Below, one piece after another: positions 8,439-17,264 of a stretch of DNA of 64,000 nucleotides. A program made the translations under genes and the position numbers. Position 1 is the stretch's first letter, and each line of letters starts with the position of its first letter. The DNA is from Bacillota bacterium (GTDB lineage Bacteria > Bacillota > UBA4882 > UBA8346), in NCBI GenBank assembly GCA_023392595.1, contig JAEVYU010000012.1, positions 62,001 through 126,000 on the forward strand. The letters run 5' to 3'. The notes below the pieces were generated by a model, which was given only the letters and a program-made list of their open reading frames with translations, did no database searches and was not told where the DNA came from.

Positions 8439-9383
8439 ATGAAAAAATTATTGATTTTCGTACTCACCGCAATGATGGTTTTATCGATGACAGCTGTTGC
8501 AATGGCTTCGGCAGTCACTTTTAGCGGATTTGCCAGATACGGCTATGACTGGGTCGCTGTTCCTGCCGCTGGAGCCGCTGGCGCTAGCGATGGCAAATAC
8601 AAACTCTCCACCAATATTGCTATCAGCGATAGTTTAAGTGCCAATATCACTTTTGTGGATAGCGTTCTGAACAGCAGCTCAAATCCGCAGACTGATGCGG
8701 CCTACTTTCTCTACAAAACCGGCAACGCCTCGATCAAAGTCGGTTCCTTTGACTACAATGTCAAGGATAGCGTTGATATTTTAAACGGTATCTTTGGCGG
8801 TAATGATCTGGACAATATCAAAGACACTGTTTTGGTTACATACAATTTTACTCCCAAAGTCTTTGCTTCTCTTTATGTGAGCCAGGCCAACAGCAATACA
8901 CTTGCTGCCGCAGCTTCAAATGGATACTATGGTGTGAGCGCCGGTTATGCCGGAGATGTTTTTGGTGCTGATGTTTATTATTTAGAATCAGCCAATAGGA
9001 ATTATATTTATGATCCGGTTACCGCAGTCAACGTTTATGTAAAATCAGCATCAGGCTTCAAAGCTTTCGTTCATTACGGCACCACCACATTCAATCAGAG
9101 TGGTACTGATGTCGATTATGCATCTCAAATCATCGGTTTCACCTATGATCCGGCCACCCTTCCGATCTTTGCCCGCTTCGAATATGATCTCAACAAGGGG
9201 CTTGCTGACAATGCCGACGGAAACAATATGGGTTTCCGTGTAGGTTACAAATTCGGCAATGGCTTGGTTGCTCAATATGATCGTCAAATCGCCGGCGATG
9301 CAGCAAAGTATACTACTTTTGACGGCACTGCAAATACCAACTTTGTCAATGTCAGCAGATTGCGTTTAATTGCCAACTTCTAA
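8439..9383 (+). CDS. Porin-like outer-membrane beta-barrel protein
   Basis: Exported protein of about 314 residues. The chosen ATG follows AGGAGG (8422-8427) and begins a clear signal peptide (M-K-K-L-L, hydrophobic core, cleavage after A-M-A-S-A). The mature part is built of alternating hydrophobic and polar residues with many aromatic residues at strand ends (F-S-G-F-A-R-Y-G-Y at the start, Y-K-F-G-N-G-L and R-L-R-L-I-A-N-F at the end). The C-terminal Phe is the usual signal for outer-membrane insertion. No SLH anchor is seen, unlike many porins of diderm Bacillota. A strong terminator follows. It probably forms a diffusion pore. Substrate and exact family cannot be named. Confidence 0.72.
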   Translation: MKKLLIFVLTAMMVLSMTAVAMASAVTFSGFARYGYDWVAVPAAGAAGASDGKYKLSTNIAISDSLSANITFVDSVLNSSSNPQTDAAYFLYKTGNASIKVGSFDYNVKDSVDILNGIFGGNDLDNIKDTVLVTYNFTPKVFASLYVSQANSNTLAAAASNGYYGVSAGYAGDVFGADVYYLESANRNYIYDPVTAVNVYVKSASGFKAFVHYGTTTFNQSGTDVDYASQIIGFTYDPATLPIFARFEYDLNKGLADNADGNNMGFRVGYKFGNGLVAQYDRQIAGDAAKYTTFDGTANTNFVNVSRLRLIANF

Positions 9384-9398
9384 GAACCGGTTCTTTTT

Positions 9399-9436
9399 AA
9401 AAGCGGGAGATGCCCATGGCATACTCCCGCTTTTTT
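9399..9436 (+). terminator. Intrinsic terminator of the porin-like gene
   Basis: Perfect 11-bp stem (AAAAGCGGGAG at 9399-9409 with CTCCCGCTTTT at 9424-9434), with the T run continuing to 9436. Confidence 0.9.
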
Positions 9437-9471
9437 ATGGTCTGGAAAAAATAACCGGCGACGCTCCTTAG

Positions 9472-9534
9472 GCCAACTGCTTATGAAACCCTTTCACCCA
9501 ATACCCCTAAAATCAGGACCCCGATCACCGTTAA
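9472..9534 (-). pseudogene. Decayed 3' end of an ABC-2 permease gene
   Basis: About 63 bases align at roughly 85% with the 3' end of the intact ABC-2 permease gene near 18262-18325, on the same strand. Read on the minus strand it gives L-T-V-I-G-V-L-I-L-G, against L-T-V-I-G-L-L-I-L-G in the intact gene, and then runs out of frame. The rest of the gene is absent. Directly next to it is a fragment of a ZTP-like aptamer, so the stretch is a scar of deletion and joining. Confidence 0.72.
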
Positions 9535-9535
9535 T

Positions 9536-9597
9536 ATTCCCCCGTGGTAATCCTTGCCGCGCGTGCGTTTAGCATGCACAAATTTCTAGTAATACAG
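9536..9597 (-). pseudogene. Degenerate fragment of a ZTP-like riboswitch
   Basis: Forward strand GTGGTAA, TTGCCGCGCGTGC, AGCATGC and AGTAATACAG blocks match in order the corresponding blocks of the intact riboswitch at 6493-6556. The P1 3' arm, the AGGGG segment and the CCGCCTGGGCA domain are missing or altered, and no gene follows on the minus strand. It is therefore a non-functional relic, copied or left behind from a second ZTP-controlled locus. Confidence 0.7.
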
Positions 9598-9859
9598 CCA
9601 TCCATAACCCCTAAGCGAAAGACTATTTATGAGGGGACTACATCCAACTGTTTCCTTATCCAAAAAACAGAAATTATGAATGAAAAAGTGAAATTTAAAA
9701 CCGACAAAATAATCCGAATAATAGTATTGATATTCCATAAGCATTAACTTTGGTTCATGGTATCATTTTAATGAATATGGATGGAAGAACTCATTTTCAA
9801 TTTTTATTACCTGCTTAAAGTTCATTCCAAATATATCAAATCATAAAGGAGTGGATCAT
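9598..9859. other. AT-rich intergenic stretch before the sugar-binding protein gene
   Basis: No gene seen. It must hold the promoter of the transporter operon, but no convincing -35/-10 pair could be chosen. The ribosome binding site AAAGGA (9845-9850) of the next gene is at its end. Confidence 0.5.
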
Positions 9860-11140
9860 ATGAAAAAAACCTGGATTTTTTTGCTTGTTTTAGCATTGGC
9901 CTTGGTAGGATTTAACCTGGCGACATTTGCGGACAATCAAACCAAAGTCACGGTTATGTACAACAATACGGAACTTTCGGCCGAAATGGCGAAAGCATTT
10001 GAAGACGCCAACCCCGATATCAAGATCGTCAGAATTGAAACGGATACCGCCCGCTATATGGCAATGAACGCCGCCGGCAATCCTCCTGATATCATGCGAT
10101 GTAACAGCGCATGGGTGCCGTATCTGGCTACCCACAAGATGGCCTTGGACTTAGCTCCCTATTTCAAAAAAGCTAAATATCTAAAAAAAGAAGATTTGCT
10201 GCCAATCAACGACTCTTTTAAGTATAAAGGAAAATATTACGGTATTGTCAAGGATTGGAGTCCCACCACCATCGGTTATTATAATAAAAATGTATTTACC
10301 GAAGCCGGCCTTCCCTTCCCGAGCGCGACCGAACCAATGACCTATAAACAATTGGCCGAGATTGCCCGTAAGCTGCAAAAAAACCAGGGTGATCGGGTGG
10401 TTCGTCGTGGCTTGTCCTTTTGGCCCGGCGAACCTTATCATCAAATCATAGCCGGCCTGCTTAGCCAGGGTCAAGCTCTCTATTCTAAAGACGGTACAAA
10501 AATAATTCTATCAAAAAATCCCAAAGTAAAGGAAATCGTTAAGTTTTTTTATGATATCGCCAAAGAAAAAATCGTCTCAAGTCCTATATCTCCAGCTGAG
10601 TCTTGGGAAGGGCAGATGTTTCAAAATGAACGGGTAGCCATGATTGTATATGGCTATTGGTACGGCGCCATGTGTGAAGGTGATATGAACAAGGGCAAGG
10701 TTGGCGTGATGGCTTCTCCGGTCTGGAATTTGAAACAACCGCGGGTTAGTCCGTCCTTTAATGTGGTCGGTGGTTTTATCTCCAGTAAAACCAAAAATCC
10801 CGACGCTGCTTTCCGCTTTTACGATTGGTTCTTCGCCGGACCGCAAGCTAAAGAACGCGCTGTCAGCGGTTGGGGAGTACCCGCCCAAAAATCTTTACTC
10901 GGTTTGGTCGCCGCCAACACTTCGCTCGGCAAAGAGCGGCAACTCAATTTGGAAACTGAAATGAAGTATGTCAAAGTTGATAGTCCATCCCCATATATTT
11001 TACCGGATGTCTTTAACAGCTCCGTGAGTAAAAATTATGAACTGGCCCTGCGGGGTGATATTACCTTGGATCAATTTTTAGTCAATGTTGAAACGGAAGT
11101 CAACAAAGCCATCCAGGACAGTCGGGCTTCATTTAAGTAA
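9860..11140 (+). CDS. ABC sugar transporter, extracellular solute-binding protein (family 1)
   Basis: Periplasmic or extracellular binding protein of a CUT1-type carbohydrate importer, 426 residues. ATG 9860 has AAAGGA nine bases upstream, and a GTG three codons earlier is less likely. The signal peptide is M-K-K-T-W then a hydrophobic core, with cleavage near T-F-A-D. There is no lipobox Cys, unusual for a monoderm but expected in a cell with a periplasm. The mature protein begins with the usual V-T-V-M-Y family start and carries the V-G-V-M-A-S-P and V-G-G-F-I-S segments of the fold. Two permease genes and a two-component system follow, then a secreted beta-glucanase, which suggests a beta-gluco-oligosaccharide ligand. 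No ATPase gene is present, so a shared MsmX-like ATPase is likely. Confidence 0.92.
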   Translation: MKKTWIFLLVLALALVGFNLATFADNQTKVTVMYNNTELSAEMAKAFEDANPDIKIVRIETDTARYMAMNAAGNPPDIMRCNSAWVPYLATHKMALDLAPYFKKAKYLKKEDLLPINDSFKYKGKYYGIVKDWSPTTIGYYNKNVFTEAGLPFPSATEPMTYKQLAEIARKLQKNQGDRVVRRGLSFWPGEPYHQIIAGLLSQGQALYSKDGTKIILSKNPKVKEIVKFFYDIAKEKIVSSPISPAESWEGQMFQNERVAMIVYGYWYGAMCEGDMNKGKVGVMASPVWNLKQPRVSPSFNVVGGFISSKTKNPDAAFRFYDWFFAGPQAKERAVSGWGVPAQKSLLGLVAANTSLGKERQLNLETEMKYVKVDSPSPYILPDVFNSSVSKNYELALRGDITLDQFLVNVETEVNKAIQDSRASFK

Positions 11141-11154
11141 TTGCTCATAAAAAA

Positions 11155-11272
11155 GGGGCTGTCGTAAAAGAACATGGATCGATAGAGATATACAACCCAT
11201 GCATAGGGGTCCATTTGTCGGAGCAATATCTTGTATAGCTCATTGATTTTAAAATTCTTTTGCGACAGCCTC
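11155..11272. mobile_element. MITE-like palindromic element between binding protein and permease genes
   Basis: A 118-base element bounded by 18-base inverted repeats (GGGGCTGTCGTAAAAGAA at 11155-11172, and at 11255-11272 its complement with two differences). A second inner pair (AGATATACAA around 11186 with TTGTATAGCT at 11231-11240) extends the palindrome, so most of it could fold as one long imperfect hairpin. GGGGCTGTCG-type ends resemble insertion-sequence termini. It carries no gene. Lying 14 bases after the binding-protein stop, it could partly terminate or stabilise the message and so favour the binding protein over the permeases. Confidence 0.6.
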
Positions 11273-11313
11273 TTGCAAAAATGTTGGTCTTGACTTCTGA
11301 AAGGAGTATCCCA

Positions 11314-12324
11314 ATGCCAGTGAACACCCAGTCAACATTAAAAACCCAACAAACGTCGCTCATGGCTGTACACCGGCCCAACAGGTTTCGCATATTTTTA
11401 AAAAGCGAAGGAGCTGCCTTTTACGGGTTTATCAGTCTTTGGTTGCTTGGCATCATTTTTTTATTGATATTTCCGGTGGTTATTGCAATTATCATCAGTT
11501 TTACCAACTTTAACGGGATCACGATTCCGGGCACTATTTTCACCGGTTTTTCCAATTATATTGAAGTATTTCAAAGCCCGGACGCCTGGTATACCATGCG
11601 GCAAACTTTATTATATTCAGTTTTGGTAATCCCCTTTAGTTTAGGGGTAGCCTTAGGCTTGGCCCTATTGTTAAATAAAAAAGTACCGGGCAAAGGTCTA
11701 TTTCGGACAGCCTTTTATTTACCGACAATCATTCCGATAGGCGCCGCCGCCTTAATTTTTAAATCAATTTTAGATTCCAATTCGGGATTTTTAAATCTAT
11801 TGATCAGCATCTTCCGGCCCGGGACCGCCATCAATTGGATCAATGAATATGGCCTGTATGCTTTGGTGGCGATGGGGATTTGGGGTTGCGGCGTTGCCTT
11901 GGTTGTATTCTTTGCCGGCTTACAGGAGATACCTCAGGAACTTGAGGAAGCTGCCGCAATCGACGGGGCTGGGAAATGGCAAACTTTTCAACACATAACT
12001 TGGCCGCTCTTAAGCCCGATTACCTATTTTCAATTGGTTTTGGGAGTCATCAATTCCCTGCAAATGTTCGTCCCGGCCAATATCATGAGTCTAACGTCGG
12101 ACGCAACCACTTATTGGACTCCGCAGCACACATTGTATATGTTCCCCGGTTATGCCATGAACCAGATGATGGCCTCCCAACGATTTGGTTATGGCGTATC
12201 TTTGATATGGGTTTTATTCCTTTTGGCTTTAGCGATTACCCTCATAATCCGCAAATCCAGTCAATTTTGGGTTTATTATGCCATCGACCAAGAAGGAGGA
12301 AATGCTCAAAATGAAAAAGCATAA
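11314..12324 (+). CDS. ABC sugar transporter permease, MalF/UgpA type
   Basis: Inner-membrane permease of a CUT1 importer, 336 residues with about six hydrophobic helices. The start ATG 11314 is chosen for its AAGGAG (11301-11306) seven bases upstream. Upstream frame lies in the MITE-like palindrome and is not translated in this reading. The cytoplasmic EAA loop, E-E-A-A-A-I-D-G-A-G then H-I-T-W-P-L-L-S-P, contacts the ATPase. It overlaps the next permease gene by 14 bases. Confidence 0.94.
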   Translation: MPVNTQSTLKTQQTSLMAVHRPNRFRIFLKSEGAAFYGFISLWLLGIIFLLIFPVVIAIIISFTNFNGITIPGTIFTGFSNYIEVFQSPDAWYTMRQTLLYSVLVIPFSLGVALGLALLLNKKVPGKGLFRTAFYLPTIIPIGAAALIFKSILDSNSGFLNLLISIFRPGTAINWINEYGLYALVAMGIWGCGVALVVFFAGLQEIPQELEEAAAIDGAGKWQTFQHITWPLLSPITYFQLVLGVINSLQMFVPANIMSLTSDATTYWTPQHTLYMFPGYAMNQMMASQRFGYGVSLIWVLFLLALAITLIIRKSSQFWVYYAIDQEGGNAQNEKA

Positions 12325-13171
12325 AAAATATTTCACTGTATTTCTTTTGACATTGATCAGTCTGATCATGCTGCTCCCTCTTTTTTGGATGATGATTATG
12401 GCTTTGAAAAAACCGGAAGAACTAACTTACTACCCAGTGACGATTTTTCCGGCTGTCCCGCAATGGAAACATTTTCAACAAATCCTTTGCACCAACGGGG
12501 TCCTCGAGTTTTTCAGTTCATTGCGGAATTCCTTTGTAGTGAGCCTAAGTATCACCGCAATTGTCACTTTATCCAGCGCTTTCGCCGGTTTTGGTTTTGC
12601 CCGGTACAGAGCGCGCGGTAAAAACTTTTTTTTTGGGATTGTATTGGCTACGATGATGTTGCCCCAATTAGTCACTCTGATCCCCCAGTATATCATGTTT
12701 TCTCAGCTCGGTATTTTGAACAAACCCTGGCCTTTTTGTTATCTGCCCTTCTGGATTAATGCCCTTCCCGGATGGGGGATCTTTATCTTTTTGTTCCGCC
12801 AATTCTATGCCGGCCTTTCCAAAGAACTGGAGGATGCGGCGCTCATTGACGGTTGCGGGCGCCTGCAAACCTTTTGGAAGATTTTCTTTCCCTTATCGGT
12901 TCCGGCGATCATTACCACATGTATTTTTACTTTCCAATGGACTTATGCCGACTATCTCACACCTTTACTATATTTAACCTCCGATAATCAAACCTTGGCG
13001 GTTCAAATGATGAACGTGAGAATGCCGGATGTAAAATATACCCTTCCGATCCCTCCTACCCCTTATCAAATGGCGGTTGGAGTATTGTACACCCTGCCCT
13101 TGATATTATTATTCTTTATCGCGCAACGCTATTTTGTACGAGGAATATCCACTACCGGCGTTAAGGGTTGA
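12311..13171 (+). CDS. ABC sugar transporter permease, MalG/UgpE type
   Basis: Second permease of the same importer, about 286 residues. The EAA loop reads K-E-L-E-D-A-A-L-I-D-G-C-G and then F-F-P-L-S-V-P, and the C-terminus ends R-Y-F-V-R-G-I-S-T-T-G-V-K-G as in MalG-type proteins. Two ATGs are near each other. The one at 12302 has AAGGAGGA touching it, so the one at 12311, about 11 bases after AGGAGG, is preferred. No ATPase gene follows. Confidence 0.94.
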   Translation: MKKHKKYFTVFLLTLISLIMLLPLFWMMIMALKKPEELTYYPVTIFPAVPQWKHFQQILCTNGVLEFFSSLRNSFVVSLSITAIVTLSSAFAGFGFARYRARGKNFFFGIVLATMMLPQLVTLIPQYIMFSQLGILNKPWPFCYLPFWINALPGWGIFIFLFRQFYAGLSKELEDAALIDGCGRLQTFWKIFFPLSVPAIITTCIFTFQWTYADYLTPLLYLTSDNQTLAVQMMNVRMPDVKYTLPIPPTPYQMAVGVLYTLPLILLFFIAQRYFVRGISTTGVKG

Positions 13172-13194
13172 TTATGAATCCGTAACACTGTCTA

Positions 13195-13226
13195 AGCGGT
13201 AAATTGCCAACAGGCAACTTGCCGCT
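13195..13226 (+). terminator. Hairpin between transporter and two-component genes, no U tract
   Basis: 14-bp stem with two mismatches around the loop AACA (AGCGGTAAATTGCC with GGCAACTTGCCGCT). It lacks a T run, so it may be a weak attenuator or a message-stabilising hairpin rather than a true terminator. Confidence 0.4.
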
Positions 13227-13352
13227 ATAATTATGAAATGCAGGATTATTGCGAATAATGCGGAAACAACAAATAGTCTCCTGCGCGCATACGCACAATG
13301 GTGCCAAAAGCCAAGCAATATACCCTAGTCGAATCATTGGGGTGAGAACCGA

Positions 13353-15191
13353 ATGAAGAACAAGCTTGCATGGATTAAGCTGGAAAGTATTCAAATCAAA
13401 ATCATATTGGCCGTCATTTTGATTGCCCTGTTGCAAGCTTCGTTAACTGCCTTCGTTTTTTCTTCTTATGTCACAAAACAAACTATCGCCGCGACTTATA
13501 AAAATAGATTGGATTTCTTACAACATTCGGAGGAAAAATTTTTTAGCGAGATAGCCCGACGGTCTGAAATAGCCAATAATTTGGCCACCCAAATCAATCT
13601 GTTGAGAACGGATAACCCCCTAATCATCCATAACTTTTTATCGAATTTTCTGGCCGACTCCCATGTTTCTACCAATAATCCTAATGAGCTCTTAGCGGCT
13701 TATATTGTTTATCCCAAAGGCAAACTGATATATGCAGGATTGAATTCCACTTTCGAAGATTTAAAACGCCGGCCATGGTGGAAGTGGGTTTTACAAGGAA
13801 AAACTCCTGAAGAACCTCTTGGTATCCAATTGGATTCAGATATTATTTGGCTCCGGTTAAGTTTTATCGGTAGCGTTCACACGACTGCCGATCTTACGAC
13901 TGTAATGCCGATATACTGGGTAATGACCGATAACAACGGCGGCTTGAAGTATGTTGTGGGGATCGATTTCACTGCCGATTTATCTGAAACCCCCCTTGGA
14001 CCCCTGTTTCGGAATGATAAATATCCTAGCGAGCTTTATGATCCCCAGGGACTATTACTGGCCATTCCATCATCGGGAGCATTTATCAATCTTATCAATG
14101 ATAAATATCGGCTCTTTCACAATTATTCCCATAATAATCCGATACTCGCAAAAGCGTTTGCGGATAATCCGTCCATTTCCAGCGGGCAAATTATATATAA
14201 AAACTCTAAAGGCGCCAATGTTTTAGGAATATACTGGCGTGGCTCCATGGGATATATTTATACCCAGGAGATTCCCTTACATGAGATTTATGGACCTATC
14301 AAACGGGAGGTAGCGATGGTAATCTGGATGAGTCTGTTGATTGCGATCATCGCCGCGTTCATCTTAACTTGGTTCCTCCTGCGCGGTGTGGTTCATCCGG
14401 TTCGCGAACTGTCCCAAGCGATGAACCGTCTTGGTACGGGTGAATTGACTACCCGGATTAATGATCAACGGAATGATGAGTTTGGACTGTTGTTTCAAAA
14501 ATTTAATTCTACTGCGGAGCAACTTGAAATTTTAATCCGGGAAGTTTATGTGCAACGACTGGCGCGCCGCCAATCCGAATTGGAATTTTTGCAATCCCAG
14601 ATCAATCCTCATTTTTTATATAATACTCTCGATTGTATTTACCGGCTGGTATTAGGCGGAGACCAGGCGGAAAGCAGCAAAGCGATTTTAAATTTGTCAA
14701 GGCTATTTCGGTTGAGTTTGGGGCGCGGCCCCACGATTGTAACGATTGCCGCCGCTATGGAGCAGTTGGGATATTATATTGAATTACAGCAATTGCGCCA
14801 TGGCCATCGCATAAAAATTGATATTCATGTTGCTGAGGACATTATGGAATATCAAGTTCTCAAACTACTATTACAGCCGATCATAGAAAACGCCTTTATT
14901 CATGGCTTGGAACCCAAACAAGGCGCCGGCCAATTAATTATTATCGGGTTACTTGAAATTAAAGCGATACATTTCACTATTATTGACAACGGTATTGGGA
15001 TGGATCCAAAGCAATTAGCAAAGTCCCAAACGGCTTTATCGGACACATCAATCAAAAGTTCCCATGGTCTGCTCAATGTTCATCGCAGGCTGGTTTTGAC
15101 TTATGGCGAAGAATGGGGAGTAACCTTATCCGCCAACTCCGGCGGAGGTTTACGGGTAGATATCCGCTGGCCGGCCTTAGCTATTTCTTAA
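13353..15191 (+). CDS. Membrane sensor histidine kinase, YesM/LytS type
   Basis: Sensor kinase of 612 residues. It has a transmembrane helix near residues 15-38, a large extracytoplasmic sensor region (about 40-310, Cache-like by layout), a second helix near 320-340, a HAMP linker, and a His_kinase domain with the phosphoacceptor in Q-I-N-P-H-F-L-Y-N-T near residue 420. The ATPase domain has the N box (P-I-I-E-N-A-F-I-H-G) and G box (D-N-G-I-G-M). The start ATG has GGTGAG upstream. The response regulator gene follows 16 bases later. YesM/YesN-type pairs usually control neighbouring carbohydrate transporter and glycosidase genes, so its likely targets are the importer upstream and the GH16 gene downstream. 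Confidence 0.95.
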   Translation: MKNKLAWIKLESIQIKIILAVILIALLQASLTAFVFSSYVTKQTIAATYKNRLDFLQHSEEKFFSEIARRSEIANNLATQINLLRTDNPLIIHNFLSNFLADSHVSTNNPNELLAAYIVYPKGKLIYAGLNSTFEDLKRRPWWKWVLQGKTPEEPLGIQLDSDIIWLRLSFIGSVHTTADLTTVMPIYWVMTDNNGGLKYVVGIDFTADLSETPLGPLFRNDKYPSELYDPQGLLLAIPSSGAFINLINDKYRLFHNYSHNNPILAKAFADNPSISSGQIIYKNSKGANVLGIYWRGSMGYIYTQEIPLHEIYGPIKREVAMVIWMSLLIAIIAAFILTWFLLRGVVHPVRELSQAMNRLGTGELTTRINDQRNDEFGLLFQKFNSTAEQLEILIREVYVQRLARRQSELEFLQSQINPHFLYNTLDCIYRLVLGGDQAESSKAILNLSRLFRLSLGRGPTIVTIAAAMEQLGYYIELQQLRHGHRIKIDIHVAEDIMEYQVLKLLLQPIIENAFIHGLEPKQGAGQLIIIGLLEIKAIHFTIIDNGIGMDPKQLAKSQTALSDTSIKSSHGLLNVHRRLVLTYGEEWGVTLSANSGGGLRVDIRWPALAIS

Positions 15192-15207
15192 CAAGGTGGT
15201 GTCCTTG

Positions 15208-16836
15208 ATGTTTAAATTACTCATTGCCGACGATGAAGCCGGATCGAGAGAATGGTTGGCGCAGGAGATATCCTGGGAAGATAACGATATTTGCATTGTC
15301 GGGCCAGCCGAAGACGGAACTGATGCCTGGCAGATGATTCAGGAAGAGAAGCCGGAAATTATCCTCACCGATATCCGAATGCCGGGAATGAACGGTATTG
15401 ATTTGGCAAAAGCCGTCATGGAGAAATTTCCCTATACCCGGATTTTAGTGATTAGCGGATATGACGAGTTTGCTTATGCCAAAGCTTGTCTGGAAATCGG
15501 GGTTTCCGGTTATATTTTAAAACCGTCGCCTCCGGAAGAAATATTGGCAACCGTATTAAAGGAGTGTCAATTTTTAAACCAAAGGCACGTCAATGATGAA
15601 GCCCAAACCCGGATACGCCAGCAATTGGAAAGCAGTCTGCCCTTTTTACAGGAACAATTTCTTCGGGAGCTATTCCAGGGAGATTTGGAAGAGAAGGACT
15701 TGACGGAACGTCTCGGCTTTCTTCAATGGTCCATCAATCCCAGTGAGCCGGTGATCGCCTTGGCATGTAAAGTTGAAGATCAGGCCGGACTTTATTTGAA
15801 TTATGATGAAAAAGAACGCCAATTCATCTGGTTGGCGATTTATAATTTGGTCGTGGCCGCGTGCATGCGTTCACTCGATCACACCCCATTCGTGACTCGT
15901 TTGGACCGGGGTTTTGTGGGGGTGCTGATTGGCGGCAGTTCCAACATGAGCGACCAAAATTTAACCAAGAGGGCCGATGATTTTGCGCGAACTATTTTGG
16001 ATGAGGCCCGTTTGCAATTGCCCTACACCCTGCAGATTGGTATCGGCGGGAAAGCCGACAATCTTTTTCAGACATGCCGGTCCTTTGACCAAGCCAAACA
16101 GGCCTTACGGTTGCAATCTAGTTTGGGGGTCGAAGCGATTGCCAAACATTCCAACTGTTCCTCCACAAGAATTCAAGCCCCTATAATATCGCCAAATGAT
16201 GAGGAGCGCTTGAGTGTTTGTTTAGAGACCGGTCAATCACCAGAAACAATCCGTTTGATACTGCAACAACTATATCCCCTAAACCGGTTCGAGTCTGGTC
16301 TATTTAACGAATGTCCGAGGGAAACCGGATGGCTATTAGTGGCTGCGATGGTCCGAACCGCGCAACGGGCCGGTCTAATCCTCCAGGAAGTACTGGAAGA
16401 GGCGGACTATACTTTGTTGCTGAAAGGCGGTCCGGGAGGACAACCCGAGCAGTTAATCGAGTGGTGGGAAACCCAATTTGGACAATTGGGCCATGCGATT
16501 GGCAAAATGACCCATACTTCCCTCCGGTCTTGTATCCGTCAGGTTAAGGAATACATTGATGGTCATATGGCTGAAACCATCTCTCTCTCTCAAGCTGCCC
16601 GTTCCGTTTTCCTAAGTCCTTCCTATCTGAGCCGGCTTTTCCGGGAACAGACCAATGAAAGTTTTTCGGAATATGTCACCCGGCGCAAAATGGAAATGGC
16701 CCGTTCCTTATTGGAAGAAGGGGAGAAAAAAGTTTATGAGATCGCAATGGCAGTGGGATATACCGACCCGGCCTATTTCGGGCGGGTCTTTAGGCGATAT
16801 TTTAACGTCAAACCCACTGATTATAAGAAAGCATAA
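15208..16836 (+). CDS. Response regulator with AraC-type DNA-binding domain, YesN type
   Basis: Transcription regulator of 542 residues. The receiver domain (about 1-120) has the acidic pair in A-D-D-E-A and the phosphoacceptor Asp near residue 55 in L-T-D-I-R-M-P-G. A long middle region without a clear name follows. The C-terminal AraC double helix-turn-helix starts near 445 (I-S-L-S-Q-A-A-R-S-V-F-L-S-P-S-Y) and ends with the V-G-Y-T-D-P-A-Y-F-G-R-V-F-R signature. ATG 15208 has AAGGTGG eight bases upstream, and a GTG four codons earlier is less likely. It pairs with the kinase encoded just before it. Confidence 0.95.
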   Translation: MFKLLIADDEAGSREWLAQEISWEDNDICIVGPAEDGTDAWQMIQEEKPEIILTDIRMPGMNGIDLAKAVMEKFPYTRILVISGYDEFAYAKACLEIGVSGYILKPSPPEEILATVLKECQFLNQRHVNDEAQTRIRQQLESSLPFLQEQFLRELFQGDLEEKDLTERLGFLQWSINPSEPVIALACKVEDQAGLYLNYDEKERQFIWLAIYNLVVAACMRSLDHTPFVTRLDRGFVGVLIGGSSNMSDQNLTKRADDFARTILDEARLQLPYTLQIGIGGKADNLFQTCRSFDQAKQALRLQSSLGVEAIAKHSNCSSTRIQAPIISPNDEERLSVCLETGQSPETIRLILQQLYPLNRFESGLFNECPRETGWLLVAAMVRTAQRAGLILQEVLEEADYTLLLKGGPGGQPEQLIEWWETQFGQLGHAIGKMTHTSLRSCIRQVKEYIDGHMAETISLSQAARSVFLSPSYLSRLFREQTNESFSEYVTRRKMEMARSLLEEGEKKVYEIAMAVGYTDPAYFGRVFRRYFNVKPTDYKKA

Positions 16837-17264
16837 AAATTTTTCACATCTTAAAAACTATTTCCACCCGATGTTCCTGTCCATCTGTTTTTGATTATAG
16901 CAACCGATCCTTTCCAGGTATACCGTATGAATATAAAAAAACCGAATATCTTGCGGTATTTTTTAGTGGAATTATTTGGATCGAATTGTCCTAGTTTTTG
17001 ATATTTTTTTCCATTAACCGTTCGGACGTTCAATGCTAAAATAATTTTAAACTTATTGTTTGGTAAAGATTAATTTTATATTACATGCCGTTGGCGCAAC
17101 GGAAGGGGGGACTTTATGAATATTGCTTAGAAATTGAAAATCGATAACATGAAATAACTTATTATGGCACTAATGATGGGGCAATCACTCAGGATAACTC
17201 CGGAACTGAATTTACCTTCGATATCAGCGAAATTACCACATTTACCAAAAGGGAGGAATTCTCA
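16837..17264 (+). other. Intergenic gap with a weak terminator and an in-frame beta-rich relic
   Basis: 428 bases. A weak terminator candidate (ATACCG at 16920-16925 with CGGTAT at 16954-16959, then a T run) may end the two-component operon. From 17148 the frame of the GH16 gene is open upstream of its ATG and reads like a strand-rich fragment (Y-Y-G-T-N-D-G, then F-T-F-D-I-S-E-I), possibly the remains of a carbohydrate-binding module. A stop at 17145 closes it. Confidence 0.4.
16920..16965 (+). terminator. Weak intrinsic terminator candidate after the response regulator gene
   Basis: Only six base pairs (ATACCG with CGGTAT) around a 28-base loop, followed by TTTTTT. Confidence 0.35.
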
